Both the position numbers and the translations under genes were made by a program. Below are positions 50,507-59,632 of a DNA stretch of 64,000 bases, in pieces. Position 1 is the first letter of the stretch. Each line of letters opens with the position of its first letter. The stretch covers positions 310,001-374,000 of the forward strand of contig NZ_QFFU01000002.1 in NCBI RefSeq assembly GCF_003131185.1, read 5' to 3'. Source of the stretch: Pseudomonas ovata. GTDB lineage: Bacteria > Pseudomonadota > Gammaproteobacteria > Pseudomonadales > Pseudomonadaceae. The notes under the pieces are model-generated. The model did not search any database. It was given only the letters and a program-made list of their open reading frames with translations, and had not been told where the DNA came from.

Positions 50507-51043
50507 TTATTTGGCCCGATGAGCCTTGCTAAACTGGATTTCAAGAGCGGCTGGAGGCGTATCGGCCAGGCTTCCCTCGCGCTGCACTGACACCTGATAA
50601 AGCCCCGTCTCAAGCGTAGTCCTGATCAATTCGGCGTTCAGGTAGTTGCTCTCCCATGAGTTCAGTTTGGGGTGTATTACGTGCAGGTCCAGTACTTCTA
50701 CCTCGCTGGGGATTTCTTGAATGCGGACTTGAAACACCAGCGAAGACCCTCGCTCGTTCCAGACGCCCTCCTTGAGGGTGTCGCCGCCTGCCAGCGCCCA
50801 GGCCTTGTCTCGTTCGACGCCGCCGGTGTAGGGATAACGCAGCGTCACGGCATAACGATCGGGTTCGGTCACCTGTACCTCAAGACGGGTTGTGCTTATG
50901 GGGCCCTGCATGTCCAACGGCACACTGAACGTCGGCGTTCGATCGGGCGTGAACGATGTAAAGATGAAAACAGCCAAAACCAGGACCATCGCGGATACGA
51001 GTGCCAGGATCGCGAGTGCACCGATCAGCAGTTTTTTAAGCAA
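50507..51043 (-). CDS. Membrane-anchored hypothetical protein
   Basis: 178 aa. An N-terminal hydrophobic segment (LLIGALAILALVSAMVLVLAVFIFTSF) is long enough to stay as an anchor. The rest is a beta-rich extracytoplasmic domain (RLEVQVTEPDRYAVTLRYPYTGG..., FQVRIQEIPSEVEVLDLHVIHP), resembling DUF5625 only by general impression. A LexA2-like palindrome lies 82 bp upstream of its start. It is separated by 129 bp from the kinase gene downstream. Confidence 0.7.
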   Translation of the reverse strand: MLKKLLIGALAILALVSAMVLVLAVFIFTSFTPDRTPTFSVPLDMQGPISTTRLEVQVTEPDRYAVTLRYPYTGGVERDKAWALAGGDTLKEGVWNERGSSLVFQVRIQEIPSEVEVLDLHVIHPKLNSWESNYLNAELIRTTLETGLYQVSVQREGSLADTPPAALEIQFSKAHRAK

Positions 51044-51124
51044 AGACAGCCTCCGGGCGCAGGTGATAATAGAAGATAGACGGCGGGTGCTTGAAGATTA
51101 GGATTCACCACCGTTTTCAGGCAA

Positions 51125-51140
51125 TAGCACATCTGTACTA
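51125..51140. promoter_or_regulatory. LexA2-like palindrome 2
   Basis: TAGCACATCTGTACTA; on the other strand it contains AGTAC-AGAT-GTGCT, an exact match to the recalled LexA2 consensus. It lies between the FadL gene end and the start of the leftward membrane-anchored protein gene. Confidence 0.55.
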
Positions 51141-51182
51141 CCGGTTTATTCGGACAGCCCTTGGGCGGCCAATCGGTCTGTC

Positions 51183-52457
51183 TCAGAACCGGTAAGTGGC
51201 CCCGACCCCCACAATGTCAGCGTCGCTTTGATAAGTTGCACGGTAACTGGCCAGTGCATTTGAGCGACTGACGTCAATACGCTCCTCCTTGAGGTAGGTG
51301 TAAGCCAGATCAATGGTTAATTGCGGCGTCGCGTTGTAACCAACTCCCAGGCTGAACAGCTGCCGGTCACCCGTCGGCGTACGGGGTGAGCGATCGGTGT
51401 TGCGGGTCGGCGATTGATCGAGTGTCAAACCGGCGCGCACGATCCATTGCGGGGTCAACTGATACGCCGTGCCGATGGCATAAGCCCAGGTGTCATGCCA
51501 GTTCAGCCCTTCCTGAATGGAGCCCGTCAAAGCCGAAGCCAACGATCCTCCTTGCGCTGCCGAGATGGGTTGATTGCGCAGACTCAGGTCCTGCATGCTG
51601 CTCCACCCGGTCCAGGTCGCACTCGCGAAGAGCTTCCAGGTATCGGTTACGTCCTGGGTAACCGAAAAATCGTATGACTCCGGCGTGCTCACTTTCAGCG
51701 TGCAGTCATAGCGGTTGCTCATGAGCAACGGCGCAGGTGTGCCCGCGCCCGTCGCCACCTGGGTATGGCAGTCCAGTTTGTAATCCACCTGAGAGTGATA
51801 AGTCAGCCCGATCCGGGTGCTATCGGTGGCGTTGAACAGCACCCCCAGATTGAATCCTACAGCCGTATCGTCACCCTTGACCTTGACATGGGTGTCGGCA
51901 ATGGCCGGATTCAGCGTGACATCTGACTCAAGCGTGCCCGCAATCCGATTGAAGGTAGGCCCGAAGCCGATCGACAACCTGTCATTGAAGGCGTAACTGA
52001 CGGTGGGCTGAAGCGTGATGACCTTGATGTCACTCTTGCTGGCAAACATGCGCCCCTGAAAGCCGTTTTCGTAGTCAGTCAACAGACCAAACGGTGCATA
52101 GACCCCCAGGCCAAAGGACCAATGCTCATCGAGCGTGTGCGTATAGAAGCCAAAGGGCACTGTGCTGAACGGCACCATGTCGCCGTCATTGCTGCCAGTG
52201 GAACGACCGCTGGCATGGCTGATATCAGTGGAGGCGTCGATGAACGTGGCGCCGGCGCTGATCTGCGTGCCGTCCAGGCGCGCCATGCCTGCCGGATTCC
52301 CGTATACAGTGCCGGCGTCGTTGGCGGCCGATGCACGCCCTGCCTGACCACTGCCCATGGAGCTGATGCTTTGTTCGGTGCGGGCAAAACCCCCAGCAAG
52401 AGCGTGAGTCGATGCCAATGCAACGGCGAGGCCAAGGGATGTCTTGAGCATGGTCAT
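51183..52457 (-). CDS. FadL/OmpP1-family outer-membrane transporter
   Basis: 424 aa. A signal peptide ending ALAGG precedes FARTEQSISSMGSGQAGRASAANDAGTVYGNPAGMA, with the NPAGMA motif at the FadL N-terminal hatch. Repeated beta-strands follow and the chain ends in GVGATYRF with the terminal aromatic Phe required for barrel insertion. The family imports long-chain fatty acids, hydrocarbons and aromatics. It is a single leftward gene. One internal Cys pair (in the loop LDCHTQ...SNRYDCTLK) is unusual. Confidence 0.9.
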   Translation of the reverse strand: MTMLKTSLGLAVALASTHALAGGFARTEQSISSMGSGQAGRASAANDAGTVYGNPAGMARLDGTQISAGATFIDASTDISHASGRSTGSNDGDMVPFSTVPFGFYTHTLDEHWSFGLGVYAPFGLLTDYENGFQGRMFASKSDIKVITLQPTVSYAFNDRLSIGFGPTFNRIAGTLESDVTLNPAIADTHVKVKGDDTAVGFNLGVLFNATDSTRIGLTYHSQVDYKLDCHTQVATGAGTPAPLLMSNRYDCTLKVSTPESYDFSVTQDVTDTWKLFASATWTGWSSMQDLSLRNQPISAAQGGSLASALTGSIQEGLNWHDTWAYAIGTAYQLTPQWIVRAGLTLDQSPTRNTDRSPRTPTGDRQLFSLGVGYNATPQLTIDLAYTYLKEERIDVSRSNALASYRATYQSDADIVGVGATYRF

Positions 52458-52563
52458 TTATTTCTTCAGAACCCGTTATTGAAAAGTGCCGGGGAAGACC
52501 CTCAATGATGCCTTCTCTTCCTGCATGAACCGGCGCAAAGCCGAGGCGAGCCCCTTCATACAA

Positions 52564-53724
52564 CTACTGGCTTTTTACACGAACAGCGTGCACCTGGCTA
52601 AGCAGGCTGTCTTTATTGAACGCGAAAGTCATTACAACGGAACTGGCATCAGGGTCCACTATCGCCCGCCCCCGATTGTCCCGAACCACAAGCCTGTCGG
52701 GCAGGTCCTCGACAATCGTCCACGTCCTGGACGGCGTGAATGCCTGGGTAAGCGCGGCCTTGCGGGTATTCAACGGAAAATACCGGGTGATCACGCTGCT
52801 GACATCAACCTGCTCGAATCCGACCGGTTTTTTCGAAGCATAAACCTCATCGAACATGGCGTTCAGGTCAACCGACAGGCCCCATGGAAAACCGGGCGCT
52901 GTCAGGCATTGCGTCAACCACGGATCATCGAACTCTTGCGGGTCGTCAAGTTCGACGTCCAGCCTGGCCAAGGGTGTTTTATCGACCTGGTCATAGAGAC
53001 GTTGCGTGTCTGCATCCGGATCACCGGACCGGGTACTCCAGCCAGGACTGCCCTCAGCGCAATCCTGGATACCGGGACGGCACGTCGCAATCAGCTTCGG
53101 CTTGCCGTCAACGACCTCTGCGACAGCGCGGGTCTGATACAAGTCCCCGCTGGCCCAGTCTTGGGAGACGCTGCAGATCCGGTTGTTATTCTGATGAAAG
53201 CGCGTCCCGAAACAACCGTAGGCATAGGCATCCGCTTGCGGTACAAACTCACAGGCCACACTGCTTCCGGCGAAGCGGCCGCCTGTGAACCCTGCATCAA
53301 ACGCACGTTGGTCAATCGCCCGCTGAATCAGCTCAGGTCTGGCCGATGCCTGATCGGCAATCCGACCCAGTTGCCGGGTACGCGCCTCAATAGCCTTCAG
53401 TACGATATGACTGCGCGCCTGCGGGGTATAGGGCTCACCTGTCCGGGGATCAATGCCGTCACGCAGTGCCTCGAAGTTCTGGTCTCTCGCAGCCATCCAG
53501 CGACGCTGGCTGGCGAGCAGCACGCTGCGAATCTCAGGATCATCGGTGCGCCTGAGGATCGATGCATAAGCGCTTGCCATGGCCGCGTCAGCAGTGACCA
53601 GCCGGGAATCGGCGCATATCAAATGTTCTATTGCAGCGGATGCCCTTGCACAATCCATGGGTCGCGCCAAGGCAGGCTGAGACATGAAAGCCAGCAAAAA
53701 GATTGCAACCGCAGGTGACTTCAT
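52564..53724 (-). CDS. Secreted LprI/DUF1311-domain protein
   Basis: 386 aa. After a signal peptide (MKSPAVAIFLLAFMSQPALA) the N-terminal 80 residues fit the LprI-type domain: DCARASAAIEHLICADSRLVTADAAMASAYASIL. This domain occurs in lysozyme inhibitors and many envelope proteins. The remaining ~280 residues are unassigned, with several Cys pairs and a YxYGCFGTRFHQ stretch. The opposite promoter side carries a LexA2-like palindrome, 135 bp away. It probably acts in the periplasm; the function is unknown. Confidence 0.8.
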   Translation of the reverse strand: MKSPAVAIFLLAFMSQPALARPMDCARASAAIEHLICADSRLVTADAAMASAYASILRRTDDPEIRSVLLASQRRWMAARDQNFEALRDGIDPRTGEPYTPQARSHIVLKAIEARTRQLGRIADQASARPELIQRAIDQRAFDAGFTGGRFAGSSVACEFVPQADAYAYGCFGTRFHQNNNRICSVSQDWASGDLYQTRAVAEVVDGKPKLIATCRPGIQDCAEGSPGWSTRSGDPDADTQRLYDQVDKTPLARLDVELDDPQEFDDPWLTQCLTAPGFPWGLSVDLNAMFDEVYASKKPVGFEQVDVSSVITRYFPLNTRKAALTQAFTPSRTWTIVEDLPDRLVVRDNRGRAIVDPDASSVVMTFAFNKDSLLSQVHAVRVKSQ

Positions 53725-53858
53725 TCAATCGGATCCTTTAGGGTCTTGAACCTGATGCTTATCGAAACACTGTCGATCAGGTTTACAGGCCACCCTCTTC
53801 CCGATGCATTGAGTTTTACTCATTAATCCAGGGTGACGAATAATGATCGGGATATCTA

Positions 53859-53874
53859 TAGTACGGATGTGCTA
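53859..53874. promoter_or_regulatory. LexA2-like palindrome 3
   Basis: TAGTACGGATGTGCTA, containing AGTAC-GGAT-GTGCT, an exact match to the recalled LexA2 consensus. It stands in the divergent gap between the LprI-domain gene and the secreted-protein gene at 53992. Confidence 0.55.
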
Positions 53875-53991
53875 TTGGCATTTCACCGTTTCCCCGTAAA
53901 TTGCTGATAACCACTCCCGGCAATGCCTGCCTGGAGCATGACGTCACTACCGACGTCAGACACCGCCAATCCTCAAGGACAACCACGGAGC

Positions 53992-54456
53992 ATGGTGACT
54001 GGATTCGTCAGGACAGCAACACCTCATGAGGCTGCAACAGGCTTCATGGCCTGGCTTTTACTGCTGGCCCTGCCAGCCTGCGTCCAGGCCAGTGGGCAAT
54101 TGCCACCGAGTGCCCTCGAAGCGCGCACGTTGCCCAGCGCTCACGCTTGCCGTGCATTTCTTGAAGCAACCTGGCAAACCGACCAGAAAAAAGCCGACCC
54201 GCAGCCGTTACCCGATGACGGCGGATCGAGGCAGACATTGATTTACTCCGAGGGTGTGGTCGCCCTCGATGACAAGCGCCTGGCTTACGACGTAGAGGAA
54301 GGCTGGCAGTTCCGGCGTGCTCTGCCCGATATAAAGCAGATACGGACGTCCTACAGCTACGAGCGACGAAGTTACAGGTGTGATGGCGCCCACCTGAGCG
54401 GGACGAGTGTCAGTGGCTATGCACTCGAGGGCTACGAAGCACTCCCTGACAACTAA
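53992..54456 (+). CDS. Secreted hypothetical protein in the second cassette
   Basis: 154 aa from ATG 53992; an in-frame ATG at 53923 would add 23 residues, and the SD is unclear for both. A hydrophobic segment MAWLLLLALPACVQASG marks the signal sequence. The mature part has two Cys and a beta-rich tail (SYSYERRSYRCDG). No family recognised. It lies 53 bp before the peptidoglycan-binding gene, after a LexA2-like box, as its counterpart at 47876 does, although the two proteins do not align convincingly. Confidence 0.65.
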   Translation: MVTGFVRTATPHEAATGFMAWLLLLALPACVQASGQLPPSALEARTLPSAHACRAFLEATWQTDQKKADPQPLPDDGGSRQTLIYSEGVVALDDKRLAYDVEEGWQFRRALPDIKQIRTSYSYERRSYRCDGAHLSGTSVSGYALEGYEALPDN

Positions 54457-54509
54457 GCAGGACGATGACAAACTTACAGGCTGGCGAGCGCATTTCAGGA
54501 GCTATTCCA

Positions 54510-56294
54510 TTGACGATAGGGACCGTAGCAACCCGCTCCTCGACGAGCTGGAAAAACCGCATGTTGCACATGGCATTTATTGCGACTGTCGCGACTTTTG
54601 CCGGGCAGCCTGCCGGCGCGTTGGCGGGTGCCGCAGCCCCCGTTAACCCCTACGCCACCCAGAATGCCGACAACACTGAAGGCTCGCTCAATGTCGATGA
54701 GCGAAAGCTGATCCAGGAAGGCCTGATCTGGGGCGGCGTTTACAACGGCTGGATCGATGGCCAGTTTGGCAAAGGCACCCGGGACGCCATTGCAACGGTT
54801 CAGCAGCAATACAAGCAACCTGGCACCGGGGTACTCAATGCAGACCTTGCGGTGCACCTGGGGGGGCTGGCGCTCACTGCACGCAAGAAGTATGGCTGGA
54901 CGACCATGACCGAGCCCAAGTCCGGCTTGACGCTGGCCTACCCCTCGGCCTTGCTCACCAGGACCACCCACCCGGAGCCGAGCTTCGTCAATATAGATTC
55001 CGAAGACAGAAGTGTTTCGATCCAGGTCATGCGTATCGACAACGTCAAGCCCGATGCCATCGACACGCTGTACGCCGACCTGACCGGCAACGGTAAATCC
55101 ACCGTGACCTATTCGTTCAGAAAAGGCGGTCTGTTCATCCTCGCCGGTGAGCGCGGCACCGGTAAATACTACAGCCGTTATGAACAACGTGGCAGCGAAG
55201 TGCGGGGTTATGACCTGATCTGGAGCGGCAGCCGGGACGCAGAAATGCAGGCGATTTCCGTGTTGATTTCAAACAGCTTCGAGCCCTTCGACACCCCTCG
55301 CCAGACAAGAGAGCCTGACTATTCCTACCTGGTTGCACTGGCTCAGGCTTCTAAAAACGAGCCCGGCGGCAACCCGCCTCAGGTCAGCGCGAATACGCCA
55401 CCACCCGGCAGACAACCTGTGCAGCAGCAACCTGTACAGCAACAACCGGCACAGCAGCAACCTCCCGCGCAGAGCGCGCAAAAACCGGATGTCTCGGACG
55501 GCAAGGGCACGCGGTTCTCCTATACGTACCAGGCGCCTCGTGATGCCCGGCTCGAAGAAGCCTATCGTTTCACCCGCCGGGCCGACCTGCTGGTCGGTAA
55601 TGTCGAAATTGACGCCATGGACGGCATGTTCATGATGCCTCGCCCTCTGCATTATGTGGGCATGGAGTGCGGCATGGTGAATGCGTTCTACAGCCCGAAA
55701 GACTCTGCCGTCTTCCTGTGCTACGAAATGGTCAACTACCTGCTGCGCCAGGCCGATGAACTGAACGTGAACAACGACCCGGATTTCCCGACCGATTACG
55801 TAAAGTCCAACCTGCGCTTTATTCTGCTGCATGAGACCGGCCATGCCTTTATCGACTTGTTGAACCTGCCCTCCACGGGGCGTGAAGAAGATGCGGTCGA
55901 TCAAATGGCGGCGACCATGATCCTGATGCATGTAAACCGTGATGAACCCCCCGAGCAGCTCACCCGGGTCCTGTCGATGACTGCCACCTGGTTCAAGACC
56001 AATGCCTCACTGCAAAGCGGCAGTGCCGCCCACGATACATTCTCGGACGAGCACTCACTCAACGAACAGCGCTATTACAACTTGCTGTGCATGGTGTACG
56101 GCCGTAACCCGCAGGAGTACGCCTCGATTGTCGATCGAGGGCTGCTTCCAAAGTCCAGGGCTGCACGCTGCCCTCAGGAAACCAGCAAAATCGTCTCGTC
56201 CTGGGCGCGGTTACTGCTGCCACACTTTGCACCGCGTTATCAGAAAATCGCCAACGACACAGTCAATCGCCAGGATGCGCAGAGCCGGCAGTGA
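54510..56294 (+). CDS. Secreted peptidoglycan-binding protein with DUF4344 metallopeptidase domain
   Basis: About 594 aa from TTG 54510, which has SD AGGAG; ATG 54465 is an in-frame alternative. A hydrophobic N-terminal segment (MLHMAFIATVATFAGQPAG) suggests export. A PG_binding_1 domain (DERKLIQEGLIWGGVYNGWIDG...GKGTRDAIATVQQQY) is followed by a middle region, a PVQQQ-repeat linker at about 305-325, and a C-terminal DUF4344 domain with the zinc motif HETGHAFIDLL and GREEDAVDQMAA. It probably cleaves or remodels proteins or wall components in the periplasm. A truncated copy lies at 48407. Confidence 0.87.
   Translation: MTIGTVATRSSTSWKNRMLHMAFIATVATFAGQPAGALAGAAAPVNPYATQNADNTEGSLNVDERKLIQEGLIWGGVYNGWIDGQFGKGTRDAIATVQQQYKQPGTGVLNADLAVHLGGLALTARKKYGWTTMTEPKSGLTLAYPSALLTRTTHPEPSFVNIDSEDRSVSIQVMRIDNVKPDAIDTLYADLTGNGKSTVTYSFRKGGLFILAGERGTGKYYSRYEQRGSEVRGYDLIWSGSRDAEMQAISVLISNSFEPFDTPRQTREPDYSYLVALAQASKNEPGGNPPQVSANTPPPGRQPVQQQPVQQQPAQQQPPAQSAQKPDVSDGKGTRFSYTYQAPRDARLEEAYRFTRRADLLVGNVEIDAMDGMFMMPRPLHYVGMECGMVNAFYSPKDSAVFLCYEMVNYLLRQADELNVNNDPDFPTDYVKSNLRFILLHETGHAFIDLLNLPSTGREEDAVDQMAATMILMHVNRDEPPEQLTRVLSMTATWFKTNASLQSGSAAHDTFSDEHSLNEQRYYNLLCMVYGRNPQEYASIVDRGLLPKSRAARCPQETSKIVSSWARLLLPHFAPRYQKIANDTVNRQDAQSRQ
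55415..55476 (+). repeat. Short in-frame repeat encoding a Gln/Pro linker
   Basis: Degenerate 15-bp units encode (P-V/A-Q-Q-Q)n between the two halves of the peptidoglycan-binding/DUF4344 protein. Such Gln-rich linkers are flexible and prone to length change. Confidence 0.6.
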
Positions 56295-56346
56295 GAACGG
56301 CTGAAGCCGATTGCCGCCCGGCCGCTGCTGTGCTTTCAGGTGCCCT

Positions 56347-57345
56347 TCAGAGCGAGATATTGAAGGTTCGCTCTTCAAACGCCAGCGGCTGACCCTGCTC
56401 AAGCAACTGGCGGATGCCTGGCCCAAGCAAGTCTTGAGGGCCATCCAGCGGCGCGACCGGGTGTGAATGGAAGCGTTGTCTGTTGGCGCTGACCTGCTCC
56501 AGAATCTGTCGATCCTGACGCAGAATGACCTTGAACATCTGCCGCAATACGGCACGTTTCAGCACGGCCGGAACTTTGCCCCTGGCTGTCGCAACGCGTG
56601 CGAAGACCCGCAACTGCCCCGCTGCGCAGGGCGTCATCCAGGCGCTGACCAGCAGGTTCAGGTGATCGTTGCCATCGCGGTACTCGATTTCTGCGAGCCC
56701 CGGCAGGCGAAAACGCCCCATGCTCCTGCCCCGCTGCCCTTCGAACATCCGCGAGATAAGCCCGGACTGTTTGCCCTCCTCGCTGTAAATCGCTTCGATA
56801 CCGTCCTTGAGCGGGCGAACGCGGACCGTGATGCGTTGGCGCTGCAGGTCATGACGGATCCATCCGGCATGAACAAAATGGGTATGAAATCCGTCCAGGA
56901 AATTTTCCGCAGCATCCTGTAATGAGCACTGCACCTGGTCGGTCATCCAGAACGTATCGAGTGCCTGACCTTGCCCGGCCGGGGCAACCGGCGTAGCAAG
57001 CGCACCCGGGTCACTCAGGCAGACCCACACCAGGCCATGGGCTTCGCAGCAGACGAGACTGTCGAGCAAGGCTGTGCTGGAGGGAGCCTGATCAGTGCCG
57101 GGCACCCGGGTGCAGCGACCGTCGGCTGCAAATCGCCAACCGTGGTAAGGACACTCGATCTGTCCATCGCGAACCCGGCCCTGGCTCAATGGCGCGAAGC
57201 GATGCGGGCAGCGATCCGGCAAGGCGGCCGCACGCCCATCGTCGCTGCGGAACAGCACCAGTGGCAAGTCGTAAACCTGACACGCCAGTGGGGCTTTTTT
57301 CAGTTCGTGGCCAAGCGCTACCGGCCACCATTGCGTACGCTGCAT
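56347..57345 (-). CDS. Rieske non-heme iron oxygenase, cluster gene 7
   Basis: 332 aa from ATG 57345, which overlaps the previous stop as TGATG. The Rieske centre is C46-x-H48 (CPHRF) and C65/H68 (CPYHGW). The mononuclear iron site is N148...D151...H154 and H159 in AENFLDGFHTHFVH. Such oxygenases hydroxylate, desaturate or cyclise small molecules using electrons from a ferredoxin or reductase, but none is encoded here. It is the final gene of the seven-gene operon and may act on the finished or intermediate product. Confidence 0.92.
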   Translation of the reverse strand: MQRTQWWPVALGHELKKAPLACQVYDLPLVLFRSDDGRAAALPDRCPHRFAPLSQGRVRDGQIECPYHGWRFAADGRCTRVPGTDQAPSSTALLDSLVCCEAHGLVWVCLSDPGALATPVAPAGQGQALDTFWMTDQVQCSLQDAAENFLDGFHTHFVHAGWIRHDLQRQRITVRVRPLKDGIEAIYSEEGKQSGLISRMFEGQRGRSMGRFRLPGLAEIEYRDGNDHLNLLVSAWMTPCAAGQLRVFARVATARGKVPAVLKRAVLRQMFKVILRQDRQILEQVSANRQRFHSHPVAPLDGPQDLLGPGIRQLLEQGQPLAFEERTFNISL

Positions 57346-58484
57346 CACAGTTTGAGTGCCCTCATGAGCGGTACACCTATTCCATGCAGCAGGGCGCTGA
57401 GCAATCGCCATACCCAGCGCCGCCGCCAGGGCAGATGGGCGACCCTGATCAGACTGTATTCGATCTGCGGCTGGCCGCCGCGCAAGCGTTTGAAACCCGC
57501 GGCACCGGAGCTGAAATTCAATACTGTACGGCGCTCGACCGATTCCAGCAGGCACAGGCAGGTCAGTTGCCGGTACAAGCCGGTTTTCTGTGGCAGCCCG
57601 GTGTCGTAACCCACAATCGGCGCGCTGAGGGTTGCGTCATTGGCGAACCAGCCCAATGCGCCATCGATACGGCCCTGCGGGTTGCGCAGCGCGCGCAGCT
57701 CCAGCCAGCCTTCACGTTGACCGCGCTGCATCCAGCGGGCGCTGTAGTGCGGGTTGAGTCGGCAGTACTTGTCCAGGTACAGCAGGTTATAAAGCTGCTC
57801 TACCCGCACGAAATCGCTGTCGCTCAGGGCGGAGCCCGACACCACTTCATAGGGGCTGCGCCGCAACAGTGTGCGGTCGAGCCGGGTGTTGTGATGCCGC
57901 AGGAACGGTGCATCCGCCCCGCTACGGCCGTCGAATACATACACCTGCCGGCTGGGAATACTCAGGAAGCCCAGCGCTTGCAGACGCTGTTTCAGTTCAC
58001 GGTTGCTGAACGCATTGATCGAGCGAAAGCACAGCGCGTGATCGGGGAAGGTGCGCTGCAAGAACTCACTGATCGGCGCCAGTTCGTCCAGATCCCAGTC
58101 AGCGGGGTACAGGTTGGTCGACAGCAACCAGTTATTGACCTGGACCAGCTTGTCGACCCTGGCCGCGCCCAGCAAGGCGTCGACGCCTTGGGTCAGCAGG
58201 CTCAAGGGACGGGTCAGCCACGGGCGGCCCAGGCGTTTGAGTTCCTCACGGGCGTAGCCACTGTAGGCGGTACGCGGCGACACCACATAACCGTTGTCTT
58301 CGGGGTCGTGTCCGTCATTGATGCTGACCACAAGCTGCTGCGTGCCAGTGTCCAGCAGCGCCATCCGCGTACTCACATTGGCGATCAGTCCGGCCTCGGC
58401 CCAGCCGCGTACGTAGTGTCGGGCGGGGCTGTCGTGGGCGGTCACCGGCTCCTGAAGGAGCTGCGCCTGAAACACCAGCTTCAT
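57345..58484 (-). CDS. GNAT-like acyltransferase, cluster gene 6
   Basis: 379 aa from ATG 58484 (start MKLVFQAQLLQEPVTAHDSP). The part from about 230 to 340 reads like a GNAT-fold domain (LDKYCRLNPHYSARWMQRGQREGWLELRALRN... GALGWFANDATLSAPIVGYD) like that of CelD/FemX-type aminoacyl or acyl transferases. The N-terminal half is a related but degenerate domain. No specific substrate can be inferred; it may transfer an acyl or aminoacyl group made by the adenylating enzyme. Start and stop overlap neighbours by 1-4 bp. Confidence 0.72.
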   Translation of the reverse strand: MKLVFQAQLLQEPVTAHDSPARHYVRGWAEAGLIANVSTRMALLDTGTQQLVVSINDGHDPEDNGYVVSPRTAYSGYAREELKRLGRPWLTRPLSLLTQGVDALLGAARVDKLVQVNNWLLSTNLYPADWDLDELAPISEFLQRTFPDHALCFRSINAFSNRELKQRLQALGFLSIPSRQVYVFDGRSGADAPFLRHHNTRLDRTLLRRSPYEVVSGSALSDSDFVRVEQLYNLLYLDKYCRLNPHYSARWMQRGQREGWLELRALRNPQGRIDGALGWFANDATLSAPIVGYDTGLPQKTGLYRQLTCLCLLESVERRTVLNFSSGAAGFKRLRGGQPQIEYSLIRVAHLPWRRRWVWRLLSALLHGIGVPLMRALKL

Positions 58485-59632
58485 TGTGGTCTCTCCAAGG
58501 CCTGGCCGTTCCACTCGATATCGGCGGTGGACGCCGCCAGCACCCCGCAGCGCCGGGAGGCGGCGCGACAGAGGATTTCCCCCAGGCTCAGCCATTGAGC
58601 CGCCAGCGGCAACACATCACCTTGCTGGACGATCACGTCGCGGGCCAGGTGGTAATCACGCCAGAACGTGCGGCTCGACACGCGTGAAGGCGCAGCCAGT
58701 AACAGCATCGCCAGTGCGATCATCCGCGGCTCCTGCGTCGGCTCAAGCACGCGGCTGCAAGCTTCGCCAAGGCTGCTCACCAGCGCCTGACGCTGATTGT
58801 CGAACAGGTGGACGCCGCTGGTGGCTCGCGGGTTGCACTCCAGTACATGGAAGCGGCCAGCCTGATCTTCGATAAAGTCAAAGCCGACCTGCCCGGTATA
58901 GCCCGTTTCACGGCCGAACTGCTCGATGAAGCGACGCACAGGTTCTGGCGTCGCAGGCGCAAAATAGATGCCCGACCCCCGGCCCACCCGATAGCGCGGC
59001 TGGTAGACGCCATGGGTTCGCAACTGGCCATTGATCAATACGCTGAAGCTGCAATACTCCCGGCCCTGAATGAACCGCTGTGCAACCCAGGGTGCCTCGA
59101 GACTGGGCTGGACCTTAGCCAACTGCGTCGCGTCGGGCTGAACCTGCGTGTGCGAGGCGAAACGCGAATAGGCCGGTTTGAACACCCACTGCGCAGCCTG
59201 CGCACCGAACGCCAACACGCCTTGGCGATCCGTCAGCAGGCGGGTTTCGGGCGCCGACAACGTCCAGTCCTGGATCAGGTCCGCGAACTGCCCCTTGTGA
59301 TGCAAACGGTGCAGCAGCGCAAAATCACAGGTCAACACTCGACACAGAGGGGCCAGACGCTCCAGCCCATGGGCCAGATAAAAGACTTCTTCGCACGTTG
59401 GCAGCAACACGTCGATGCGTTGTGCCTCAATGACCCTGGCCAGCGCCTCGATCCAGCCTGCGGGATCGAGTCTGGGCTCTGGCAAACGGACGAAATGGTG
59501 CACCGAGCGGCTGAAGCGGCTCAACGGCTGCCCCAGCGAATCACCGACGCTGACGGTCCAGCCAGCAGCGTTGAATGCCCTCGCCCACTCCAGGCACGCC
59601 GGCGCCCGGGCGCCCAGAATCAGTACACGCAT
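58481..59632 (-). CDS. ATP-grasp ligase, cluster gene 5
   Basis: 383 aa. MRVLILGARAPACLEWARAF is the preATP-grasp strand. VFKPAYSRFASHT supplies the ATP lysine, EYCSFSVLINGQ and GQVGFDFIEDQAGRFHVLECNPRATSGVH hold the metal-binding Glu/Asn. The family joins a carboxylate to an amine, often an amino acid or peptide, through an acyl phosphate. It is translated in overlap (13 bp) after the F390-synthetase-like gene. It is a strong sign that the pathway forms an amide or related bond. Confidence 0.88.
   Translation of the reverse strand: MRVLILGARAPACLEWARAFNAAGWTVSVGDSLGQPLSRFSRSVHHFVRLPEPRLDPAGWIEALARVIEAQRIDVLLPTCEEVFYLAHGLERLAPLCRVLTCDFALLHRLHHKGQFADLIQDWTLSAPETRLLTDRQGVLAFGAQAAQWVFKPAYSRFASHTQVQPDATQLAKVQPSLEAPWVAQRFIQGREYCSFSVLINGQLRTHGVYQPRYRVGRGSGIYFAPATPEPVRRFIEQFGRETGYTGQVGFDFIEDQAGRFHVLECNPRATSGVHLFDNQRQALVSSLGEACSRVLEPTQEPRMIALAMLLLAAPSRVSSRTFWRDYHLARDVIVQQGDVLPLAAQWLSLGEILCRAASRRCGVLAASTADIEWNGQALERPQ

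Noticed and set aside
47792..53874. Interpretation of the TAGTAC palindromes as lux boxes
   Set aside because: Pseudomonas lux/las boxes follow CT-N12-AG with other core bases, and no LuxI/LuxR pair is near; the LexA2 pattern fits better.
55415..55476. Possible CRISPR or tandem repeat array
   Set aside because: The units are short, in frame and encode a PVQQQ linker; there are no direct repeats with unique spacers here or elsewhere in the window.
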